Assembly (NCBI RefSeq): GCF_900142185.1
Contig: NZ_FQZZ01000002.1
Span: 248,001-312,000, forward strand
Length of the DNA: 64,000 nt
From: Lutimaribacter pacificus
Lineage (GTDB): Bacteria > Pseudomonadota > Alphaproteobacteria > Rhodobacterales > Rhodobacteraceae
Direction of reading: 5' to 3'
The notes under the pieces are model-generated. The model searched no databases, was not told the DNA's origin, and saw nothing but the letters and a program-made list of their open reading frames with translations. This document shows positions 44,932 through 52,364 of the stretch, in pieces. A program made the translations under genes and the position numbers. Numbering within the stretch: the first letter of the stretch is position 1; the number at the start of each line of letters is the position of its first letter.

Positions 44932-45167
44932 CCCGCAACCCTGAGCACCGCCCGACGCATCGCGGCAACAACAAGCCATTCCGCATGAAATGCACGCTCT
45001 GCGGCACCATTGCGGAAAGCTGGCACTATGCAGCCAAAGCGCCGAAGGGGGCGACGAAGGGCATGGCGTCATGCGCGTGCGGAAACATCACCGTCGACAG
45101 CCTGGGCTACAAGAACCTCGGGCGGGTTTTCGAGAAGCAGCCAGGCACAGCGGAAGGCGTGGAATGA
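44928..45167 (+). CDS. Small Cys-containing protein (79 residues)
   Basis: A basic protein with two Cys pairs, CTLC near residue 23 and CAC near 51, a possible zinc site. The start is ATG 44928, overlapping the previous stop. A longer frame from 44862 is less likely because the ATGA overlap matches the style of this operon. Function unknown. Confidence 0.65.
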   Translation: MTRNPEHRPTHRGNNKPFRMKCTLCGTIAESWHYAAKAPKGATKGMASCACGNITVDSLGYKNLGRVFEKQPGTAEGVE

Positions 45168-45380
45168 CCCGCGATTCTCCGCATCAGGTGCGGAGAATAG
45201 GCCGCGCAATCTCCGCACCCCGCCTGAAACCCCACAATCGCTCAATACTTGGCGTCTCGCTCATGTGGATTTTCCGGCTCCCGTGTGGCATCCGGCCCCG
45301 CCTGACATCGCCCGCCATAAGGCAGGGGAAGGCGGGGTGGCCATGAGCCTTGAACAGACCAGCAAGGCTGCCTCAATCCC

Positions 45381-46820
45381 TCAGGGCGCTCGCCCTTCGG
45401 CGACGTTCTTGCCAACCTGATAGCAATGCAGGGCGCAGGGAAAGTGCCGGATGAGGACCCCGTCAATTTCGCTCTCGGCGGTGATCGTCTTCGTAGTCGC
45501 CCCTGCGGGCACGCTGTTGGCAAAGTTGCGTTTGGCGAACTCGACAAGCCCGCGCAATTCGCCTGGTTGATCGCTGGCGTAGCGGTCGGACCATTTGATT
45601 TCATATGCCCAGGTCGGCTTGAGGCGCGCCGGATCGACACGAACCAGATCAACTTCCAGATCGGTCCTTCCCTGCTTCCACCGCGCGTAATGCAGGTTTT
45701 TCATCAGATCGGAGTGGAACCATTGCGAAAAAATCGCCGTCTCGGCCATTGCGCCCATCGCATCGTCACCATCGGCAATCGGAGCGAATAGCGCGGCGCG
45801 CATGGATGGGTTGGTCAGGTAGACCTTGAAGTTTCGCATCCGCTGAAATGTCTTGCCAGTGTCGTCCACACGGCGGATTCGGACAACCAGAAAAGCGGCT
45901 TCCAAGTATTCGAGATACTTCGTGATCGTGTTCTTGGCTACGCCCGAGCTTTGAGCCAGGCCGTCGAGGCTGATTTCCTGCCCCGTATGGTAGGCTATTG
46001 TCGTGAAAAGCCGATTGAGTTCCTGAATGTCCTGAATTCCGTAGAGGCTGGGGAGGTCACGCAGCAAAACCTTGTCGATGATATCACGGCCAAGGAAACG
46101 CTGCACATCCGCTTGAATCGCCGGGTTGAGAACCGCCTCTGGATAGCCTCCGAAGTTCAGGTAATTGATGAACTCATCGTTCAGTCGTTCGATGTTCGGC
46201 GTGGAAAACCGCAAGGTAGCCCCAATCGGAGCGGATTTGATCAGATCGGCTTCCATCTCCCTAAATGCGAGGAATTCGGCAAAGGTGAGTGGCGGGAGGA
46301 AAAAGTCAGTGAAGCGACCCGCGCCCGATTCCTGGCTTTTCAGGCGCAGCGCTGCCGCCGCCGAACCGGATGCGATGAACCTTGTGTTCGGGTGCTGGTC
46401 GGTCAGAACCTTGAGATGGACTTCCCAGTCTTTCAGATACTGGATCTCATCAAAGACGATGATCCGCTTTGCCTGCGCATCATGCTCAGTCTCCTCCTCG
46501 AACAGGTCAATCAGGCGCGAGAGCGGCATTCCGCTATAGAGTGGTGTGTCGATGGATACGAACAGGATGTTCTGGCCGCTGAACCCCTCGTTTATCGCCT
46601 TCTCGATCAACTGACGCAGCATGACGGTCTTGCCAACCCGTCGCGGCCCCATCAGGATGGTTGAGCGTCGCACAGACCAGTCCAGGGCAAGCGTCGAGAA
46701 GGGGCTGAAATAGGCGCGCGTCTTCTCGGTCGGACTTTGAGCCATCTTATACGAAGCATCCCACCACGGGTTATCCCGGCGGAGACTTTTTAGAATGTCT
46801 GATTTCGCAATTTCGAGCAT
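45381..46820 (-). CDS. AAA ATPase with DUF4143 domain
   Basis: A 479-residue protein. The AAA_14 ATPase core has Walker A MGPRRVGKT (about 58-66), Walker B IIVFDEIQYL and sensor segment FIASGSAAA. A winged helix (YHTGQEISLDGLAQSSGVAKNTI) and a C-terminal DUF4143 domain with a PD-(D/E)xK-like pattern (DLEVDLVRV...YEIKWSDR) follow. Such proteins are widespread in genomic islands; their function is not settled. It is transcribed toward the plus-strand cargo genes. Confidence 0.88.
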   Translation of the reverse strand: MLEIAKSDILKSLRRDNPWWDASYKMAQSPTEKTRAYFSPFSTLALDWSVRRSTILMGPRRVGKTVMLRQLIEKAINEGFSGQNILFVSIDTPLYSGMPLSRLIDLFEEETEHDAQAKRIIVFDEIQYLKDWEVHLKVLTDQHPNTRFIASGSAAAALRLKSQESGAGRFTDFFLPPLTFAEFLAFREMEADLIKSAPIGATLRFSTPNIERLNDEFINYLNFGGYPEAVLNPAIQADVQRFLGRDIIDKVLLRDLPSLYGIQDIQELNRLFTTIAYHTGQEISLDGLAQSSGVAKNTITKYLEYLEAAFLVVRIRRVDDTGKTFQRMRNFKVYLTNPSMRAALFAPIADGDDAMGAMAETAIFSQWFHSDLMKNLHYARWKQGRTDLEVDLVRVDPARLKPTWAYEIKWSDRYASDQPGELRGLVEFAKRNFANSVPAGATTKTITAESEIDGVLIRHFPCALHCYQVGKNVAEGRAP

Positions 46821-46951
46821 GTTTCTCTAGTATCAACGCATTGATCTTATGTCAACGCCACCGCTCATGGCACTGATAATATGAGGATATTCATGTAAGG
46901 TTAGTGAGCCGTACCTGCTTTCTGGACGGCCCCTTACGTTTAACCGAACGC

Positions 46952-47608
46952 TTAGTCTGCGCGCACCACCCGGAACATCCGCCCGTTGTAGCGGGCGAGA
47001 TCCGACAGGCCAGGGGCGCTCCAGCGGGTGATGGTTTCGCCCTGCGGCACCACGATCACTACTCGGTTGCGGTAGGGGATCAGATCAAACCCGATTTGCT
47101 GCCGCAGGTCTGCAAAGTGCTCCAGATCGGCGCGCGCTGCATCGCGGTCGGCACCGAGCTGTGCCAAATCGGCACCCATCGCCTCGATCTCGGCGGTCAG
47201 TACGGCCTCACGGCTTGCCAACCGATCGGCGAGGGCTTGCAAGGCGGCCTCCCCTTCGGCGCGGGCCTCGGCAATCTCTTGGGTGTTCTCGGTGCGGATG
47301 CGAGCGGCCTCGCTTCGTGCTTCATCGACCATGCGGCTGGCGACTGCCCCGGTCAGTGCCAAGACCAAAGCCCCGACGAGGGCGACGAATACCACACCAA
47401 CAGTCACCCGGCGACGAAGGGCCGTGATCCTTCGGCTATCGGCTTTGACGGCCTCAGACAGGGTTTGCCGGACAGCGTCCAGTTCCGCAAGTTTGCTCTG
47501 GGCCTCGGCCAACCCGTCTTTCAACTGCGCAAAATCATCGGCAGCCGAGGTGCGGGCTTCCGCTTTTTGCCGTCGTATCCTCGCAAGTCGCTCATCGAGC
47601 TCATTCAT
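46952..47608 (-). CDS. Membrane-anchored coiled-coil protein coupled to the relaxase
   Basis: A 218-residue protein. An N-terminal coiled coil (about 1-65) is followed by one transmembrane segment (VGVVFVALVGALVLALTG, about 69-88). A second long coiled coil comes next, then a small C-terminal domain (LIPYRNRVVIVVPQGETI). Its ATG overlaps the relaxase stop (ATGA), so it is probably a mobilisation accessory protein, similar in place to MobB/MobC partners. Family not recognised. Confidence 0.7.
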   Translation of the reverse strand: MNELDERLARIRRQKAEARTSAADDFAQLKDGLAEAQSKLAELDAVRQTLSEAVKADSRRITALRRRVTVGVVFVALVGALVLALTGAVASRMVDEARSEAARIRTENTQEIAEARAEGEAALQALADRLASREAVLTAEIEAMGADLAQLGADRDAARADLEHFADLRQQIGFDLIPYRNRVVIVVPQGETITRWSAPGLSDLARYNGRMFRVVRAD

Positions 47609-49011
47609 GGTTGGTGGCCGGGCTGTCGGTCTAGCGCCGCCTTCACAGGCTCCGCAATCTTGTCGGCGACCACCGCTTGTTCGGTGGACGGCAGTCGTTT
47701 GGAAAGCTGCGTCCAGGCGACGTGCAGAGCTTTCATCGTGTCTTTGATCAACTCGATCAGGTCGAGCTTCTTCGCCCGCTCCCGAAGATCATCATCGCGG
47801 ATAGTCCACACTCTCGGGTCGGCGGGATTTGGGCGCACCGAACCATCAAGCACCCCAAGAAACAGCTCCAGAACAACATGCGCAGCCTCTTTCGCCGCAT
47901 TGCGCAGCGCGTCAGCCCGATCTTGGTTGAGCTGCGCCTGTGCATCCCGCAGGCGGCGAGCTTCCTGTTCGGCCTCCTGCCGGGCGCGGTGCAGGTCGGC
48001 GCGTTCCGCTTCGCGCTGTTGCCGATGCAGAGCCTCAAGCTCCTCTTGCTTCTGGTCAAGCTGCTGCTGAATACGAGCTTCGGCATTCTGGGCATCCCGC
48101 GCCGCCTGCTCGCGCAGACGCTTGGCCTCTGCACGATCCGCCTCCGCCTCTTCCAGCGCTTGATCAGCCAAATCGAGCTTTTCCACGATCTCCTCGGCCT
48201 TGGCGGCCAGTGACCGCTCCAGACCATCTTCCGCGTCAACCACATCTTCCAGCCGCCCGTCGATTTCCTGGCTGATTTGGGCCGTCAGCTTTGCTGCGTC
48301 CTTCCGCGCCTTCCATTGCTGGCGGCTGAGGCGCTCGCGCTTTGGGCCAGTTCGAGTCAGGCCACAGGCCAGACTGACATGCTCATAGTAGTGGTCCTGC
48401 AATTCACGCGCCTTCGCGCGATAGGCAGCATTGCCCAATTTCAGCGCGGCTTTGTCGTCATGACCGGCGGCACGGGCCGTTTCCATGGCCTTCTCCTTGG
48501 CCTGCCATGCTGGGTTGAGCTGGCGTGCCGAACAGGTCGGATCGTCCAACGGGAGGATATAGGCGTGAATGTGGGGGTGCTTTTCGTCCCAATGTTCGAT
48601 CACGGACACCAGCTTGTCGCCGAAACGCGCCTTTAGCCAGGCAAGGTTGTGGTCCCGCCAGCGCTCGTAATCGGCGCGGGCGTCGGGTTTCGTGTTCACA
48701 AGATCGGTCGGCAAGGGATGCGATGCGACAGCCGTCATCAACGTGTGCCGGTCTTTACGGATACCCCGGCGAGCCGTTCGGCCATCCTTCAGGGTGACTT
48801 CGACGCCGCCAGCGGCGACCATCTCGTCGTGCAGCCTGCGGACCTCATCAGCAGCCACCCCATAGACGAGAGACGGCGGGAGTGGATCGGCCACATGCTT
48901 GCTGTATTCAGGTGCGCGGGAGGCCTCTGCGAGCACCTGTTCAACAGACTGCCCGCGCTCGTTGGCTTTGCGTGCATAGGATTGGAGGTGCATGAATTGG
49001 GGACCGGACAT
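47605..49011 (-). CDS. MobV-like (Pre/Mob) plasmid mobilisation relaxase
   Basis: A 468-residue protein. The relaxase domain has the HUH-type metal motif EHWDEKHPHIHAYILPLDD (about 138-156), matching the HxDExxPHxH pattern of MobV/Pre enzymes. A very long charged coiled coil (about 240-390) follows, then a C-terminal tail. Such relaxases nick at oriT and lead one strand into the recipient with help from another element's transfer apparatus. It is divergent from nothing; inverted repeats just upstream (49045-49079 and around 49120) are oriT candidates. Confidence 0.82.
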   Translation of the reverse strand: MSGPQFMHLQSYARKANERGQSVEQVLAEASRAPEYSKHVADPLPPSLVYGVAADEVRRLHDEMVAAGGVEVTLKDGRTARRGIRKDRHTLMTAVASHPLPTDLVNTKPDARADYERWRDHNLAWLKARFGDKLVSVIEHWDEKHPHIHAYILPLDDPTCSARQLNPAWQAKEKAMETARAAGHDDKAALKLGNAAYRAKARELQDHYYEHVSLACGLTRTGPKRERLSRQQWKARKDAAKLTAQISQEIDGRLEDVVDAEDGLERSLAAKAEEIVEKLDLADQALEEAEADRAEAKRLREQAARDAQNAEARIQQQLDQKQEELEALHRQQREAERADLHRARQEAEQEARRLRDAQAQLNQDRADALRNAAKEAAHVVLELFLGVLDGSVRPNPADPRVWTIRDDDLRERAKKLDLIELIKDTMKALHVAWTQLSKRLPSTEQAVVADKIAEPVKAALDRQPGHQP

Positions 49012-49044
49012 CACAGCCCCCTAGTTTGATAAGAAACACAATAT

Positions 49045-49079
49045 GGACCGACTATTATGTTGCAAGCAACATGTCGGCC
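49045..49079. other. Candidate oriT inverted repeat upstream of the relaxase
   Basis: ATGTTGC-aa-GCAACAT (49057-49063 with 49066-49072) is a perfect repeat, flanked by partly complementary ggaccgac and gtcggcc. A second short palindrome (ggtcccattgggacc) lies about 50 bases further. MobV-type oriT sites are typically inverted repeats just upstream of the mob gene. The nick site is not identified. Confidence 0.45.
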
Positions 49080-49248
49080 AGGGCGCTGCACCCCTGAACC
49101 CAGCCAAGCGGCTGCGCCGCCGGTCCCATTGGGACCGAAGCCGCCGACGGCGGCTGCAACCTCAGCCCGCGCCAGCCATGTGGTGGGCGCGCGGTCTGAG
49201 GTTGCGAAGGGGGCTTCGTGTGAAATGGGAACCTGTGCAAGCGGTGCA

Positions 49249-50349
49249 TTAAGCGCCATTTCTATGCCCTCCCACGTTGTCGATCAGTTCCCCGAGCAAG
49301 CTGTTGATGACGGCGCCCTGACGCGCTTCTGATCGTGCCATACCGATGAACGCGGCGGCGGCATCCCGAACCCTGTAGCCATCCAGTCGTTCAGAGTTGC
49401 GATCCGCAATCATGAGGCACAGCGCCGTCCGTTCCTCCCCCAACATTCTGCAATGTCGTTCCCAGACGCTGGAGTTTACCCCAAGCTGATCGGCCCGCTC
49501 CTTCGCTGCCTTCTGGATCGTTCGCGGACTGAGTGCGCCACGTTTGTCTAGCGCGCTCCAATAAAACTCGATGATCTCTCGCAGCGGCTCGCTTGCCAGC
49601 AACGCCACCTGGGCGGGCGTTGTGCGGATCGGCTGAGCGTCATGCCGTTTCTCAACCCTACAGGTTTTATTGATATTTTCTTTACTTGTATTGGGTGCGG
49701 GTGAAATGTCGCACTGGTGGGACTTTTCACCCCTACTGACTTCCGCAGAAAAATCTTCCCAGACCGCTTCCAGCGCTTCGGCCACCTGCTTCAGGCGTTC
49801 GAAGTTTTGAATGGTTGAAGGACGGCGGTTCGGCAGGATTTCTTCGGCGGCCTCCACCGCATCTTTGAGGCACAGCCTGCGAATGTCGCCGAACAGCTTT
49901 TTGATCCGGCGGCACAGTCGATTTGCCTCCTCCTCTTCAAACGCAGCTTTTCGAGCCGCAACCTGAATCTCTGTGGCGCGGGCGATCAGCGGAGCGAGGT
50001 TGATCCCGAATTCACTGCTGATCTTGCCGTCCCTTCGGGAACCATCGCGCCGACTGTGGTCCGAGGCGGTTTTTGCCACTAGCCCCCGCCGGATCAGATC
50101 AGCCTCGATGCGCGCCACCTGTCGCCTGTCCACTCCCGCCTGAGCCGAAATCTTCGTGACCGAGGTCCAGAAGCTGCAAATCCGGCCAGCAAAGTAATCT
50201 TCATCCATTGTGTTGGAGATCGCGACTTCGAGATAGGAGACGGCCCCGTTGCTGAGACCCAGCTGACGCCGTGCCTTTTTGATCAACCCGAAGAACTGCC
50301 AGCGCGTCATACCACTCGGCAGACCGCCATGTGTGAGGTGCTGCGTCAT
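49249..50349 (-). CDS. repC: RepC-like plasmid replication initiator
   Basis: A 366-residue protein of the alphaproteobacterial RepC type. The N-terminal winged-helix region (TRWQFFGLIKKARRQLGLSNGAVSYLEVAI, then SVTKISAQAGVDRRQVARIEADLI) is followed by a Lys/Glu-rich middle and a C-terminal helical domain (SPRTIQKAAKERADQLG). RepC initiates replication of repABC plasmids. RepA and RepB partition genes are absent. An AT-rich patch inside the gene (about 49660-49700) is in the same relative place as the origin of repABC plasmids. A candidate antisense RNA lies over the leader. Confidence 0.82.
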   Translation of the reverse strand: MTQHLTHGGLPSGMTRWQFFGLIKKARRQLGLSNGAVSYLEVAISNTMDEDYFAGRICSFWTSVTKISAQAGVDRRQVARIEADLIRRGLVAKTASDHSRRDGSRRDGKISSEFGINLAPLIARATEIQVAARKAAFEEEEANRLCRRIKKLFGDIRRLCLKDAVEAAEEILPNRRPSTIQNFERLKQVAEALEAVWEDFSAEVSRGEKSHQCDISPAPNTSKENINKTCRVEKRHDAQPIRTTPAQVALLASEPLREIIEFYWSALDKRGALSPRTIQKAAKERADQLGVNSSVWERHCRMLGEERTALCLMIADRNSERLDGYRVRDAAAAFIGMARSEARQGAVINSLLGELIDNVGGHRNGA

Positions 50350-50401
50350 GCCCGCACCTCTTTTCTGGACGGCATCTCTCTGGTGATGCTATACATGTTG
50401 G

Positions 50402-50465
50402 GAAAGTCGGGTACTTTCACATGAACTTTGACCCCGGTTTCGGTTGCCGCCGAACCGGGGTTTTT
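50402..50465 (+). ncRNA. Candidate counter-transcribed RNA controlling repC
   Basis: An extended -10 promoter TGC-TATACA (50387-50395) with a weak -35 TGGACG (50366-50371) predicts a start near 50402. The transcript would be about 64 bases. It has a 5' stem-loop GAAAGT-cgggt-ACTTTC (50402-50418) and ends at a strong terminator (50432-50443 with 50450-50460, then five T and CTTT). It is antisense to the repC leader, as the ctRNA (incA) of repABC plasmids is. The promoter is predicted by eye only. Confidence 0.62.
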
Positions 50466-50485
50466 CTTTGCCCTGGGCCACAATC

Positions 50486-50612
50486 TGTGTCCCATTTCGG
50501 AGGGTAAGTCATTGTTCTGCAAGGCCCCACAACGGCTATTTGTGTCCCAAAGCCTTGTTTGATTTTGTTGGATTTTTCTGCGATCCTCGGTGTTCTGCCG
50601 GGGTCACCATTT
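50486..50612 (+). repeat. attR: two arm-like repeats and the core repeat
   Basis: Direct copies of tgtgtccca lie at 50486-50494 and 50541-50549. The core repeat, a copy of the tRNA-Arg 3' end with one change, is at 50595-50612. This marks the right boundary of the element. Confidence 0.72.
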
Positions 50613-50872
50613 CAAAAAGCATGGAAACTCAACCATCTTAGTGGGTGGTGGGGACCAATATGCGGTGTGAAGGACACTATCGAGGGTTACCACCGGAGCG
50701 CGGCAGCGCAATGCATCGAGCCGCCAAAGGGGCTGAGGACGGCATGCCGATTCAGTTTGAAAGCGCCCAATAGCTTGTGTGAAACACTGAACTCGTGGGT
50801 CGACAACAAATCATTTGGGCGTGGATCATCAGGACCATGATCGGTGATGGTCTCCCATTGAGGCAGGCCCGT
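50613..50872. other. Non-coding stretch right of attR
   Basis: About 260 bases between the element boundary and the sulfotransferase-like gene. I see no convincing gene, promoter or insertion-sequence end in it. Confidence 0.4.
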
Positions 50873-52084
50873 TCATCCCGAGCCTTTTCGCTCCAGGCCC
50901 TTCAACAGCTGATCGATCAACTTTCCGTTTGGTCGTATTTCCGCCGCCCTTTTGAGGAGGAGGTATGCAACTTCTGGATCGCTGTCATAAAGCTTGATCC
51001 CTGCATCTCTATAGCGGACTGCAAGTGCATCATTGACATTATGCTCCGACATCAGCTTCTCGATCAGGCGATATATGTCCGAAACGCTTTTCTTGCTGAA
51101 TGTCAAAGGATTTGCATGAGAGGCATCTATCCGCTCTCGGTCAAGTTTCCTCATCAGCTCGCTCCCGAAGAGATCGTTGATCTTGTCTATTGATGAGTTG
51201 ATGTCAGAAAGTTCCGAATCCGAGATTTGGACAGGAAAAACAGCCTTTCTACCACTCACGGACTTCAATAGATCAACAAGCTCAATATTTCTGGGACCGA
51301 CATTCTTTCCCCCGTTATATCGTTCATTCTCACTGTTATAGACACTGATCAATGCGGCGGCCTCAGCACTCATCGACGAATTACTTCTTAGTTCTTTTAT
51401 GGTCTTGTCCCTTGCTTTGTCTCCGGATTGACACAGGACAAAATTTGCCAATCCGGTCTTGGTTACATCTTCAAACCTACGGAAATTGCAATTCTGAACG
51501 CCAAATTCCTTTGCAAATCTCTCAAACGACGGGAGGTAAATTTGCATAAGGATATTGGCTGCTCCGCCCCCAAAGCCCGGGCAACTCTGGTAAGAGTAGT
51601 TTCGATATATATTTTCGGTGATATCTTCGAGTGAGGTCAGTCCGGGCTTGATGTATTGCTGAATGCTTGACTGAAGATAGTCGAATGGATCACGCGCCAA
51701 TCCCACAATCGTAATTCTACTCGCGGAGCATTTATCGTATAGGAAACGGTGCATCTCTGCCAGGCCCTCCTCCGGCAGGATTGACAGGTCCTCAGAAGAA
51801 ACGATGAGGGTTTCAGCTTGGCACTTCAGAATGTTCTCCTCGATACTGTTCCTCATATCATCTTGAGATAATCTCTTCAGGCTGCCGAACCAAGGAGTGT
51901 GGAAATGACTTTCCAGGCAAGGTGTAAAAGCATGATGGAAAATATAATGATTGTTTGGATTGAATATTGAATCCTGATAGAAGCTGACATCGACACTCTT
52001 CAAATCAGATGCCGCTTGCCCAAGGGATTTCTGAATACTGGTAGTTCCAGTCTTGTGAGGTCCGATATGAAGTATGATATGCAA
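50873..52084 (-). CDS. Sulfotransferase-like protein
   Basis: A 403-residue protein with an N-terminal P-loop-like PAPS-binding motif LHIGPHKTGTTSIQ typical of sulfotransferases. The second site may be IVGLARDPFDYLQSS (Arg-Asp-Pro, with a following Ser), which matches the 3'-phosphate-binding region. The C-terminal part has helical repeats (LLKRAAEIRPNGKL). The gene is far more AT-rich than the chromosome, so it was probably acquired separately. The start is TTG 52084; no ATG fits upstream of the P-loop. Its target is unknown; surface polysaccharides are a common one. Confidence 0.75.
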   Translation of the reverse strand: MHIILHIGPHKTGTTSIQKSLGQAASDLKSVDVSFYQDSIFNPNNHYIFHHAFTPCLESHFHTPWFGSLKRLSQDDMRNSIEENILKCQAETLIVSSEDLSILPEEGLAEMHRFLYDKCSASRITIVGLARDPFDYLQSSIQQYIKPGLTSLEDITENIYRNYSYQSCPGFGGGAANILMQIYLPSFERFAKEFGVQNCNFRRFEDVTKTGLANFVLCQSGDKARDKTIKELRSNSSMSAEAAALISVYNSENERYNGGKNVGPRNIELVDLLKSVSGRKAVFPVQISDSELSDINSSIDKINDLFGSELMRKLDRERIDASHANPLTFSKKSVSDIYRLIEKLMSEHNVNDALAVRYRDAGIKLYDSDPEVAYLLLKRAAEIRPNGKLIDQLLKGLERKGSG

Positions 52085-52364
52085 GCGCGCGCCCCAGGCT
52101 CCGATGTAGAACTTTGATATTTACAAACACTTCCAAATGGGGGGAGTCAATCGAACGTCTGCCGCAAGGCTTGGATCAGTCTCGAGTGCACTGGCGATGT
52201 TCTTCGAATACTATTTGCGCAGAAGGTGTCAGGGGCTGGGCACGCGGTCGTGCACCCCGGTCCTTTTCCCGGGTACCGGCAAATTTGATCAGATTCCACT
52301 GGCCCCGGCGCCGCCGATCCGTAAGGATGTGGCCCAAATCGCCATGCCATAAGGGAGTCGTGCC

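Larger units (their letters stand above)
29705..50612. mobile_element. Integrative mobilisable element in the tRNA-Arg 3' end
   Basis: A segment of about 20.9 kb is bounded by a direct repeat ctgccggggtcRccattt (29705-29722 and 50595-50612; 17 of 18 identical). The left copy is the tRNA 3' end. A tyrosine integrase lies directly inside the left end. Inside each end are two copies of tgtgtccca. The content is a defence operon, small cargo proteins, a MobV-like relaxase and a RepC-like initiator. Codon use and GC visibly differ from the GC-rich flanks, mainly in 29720-42400. No conjugative transfer apparatus is present, so it would need a helper. Confidence 0.88.

Noticed and set aside
50559-50840. 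Plus-strand open frame between attR and the sulfotransferase-like gene
   Set aside because: It would start inside the element before the core repeat, has no ribosome site and no recognisable family, and covers a boundary that should be a junction of two sources.
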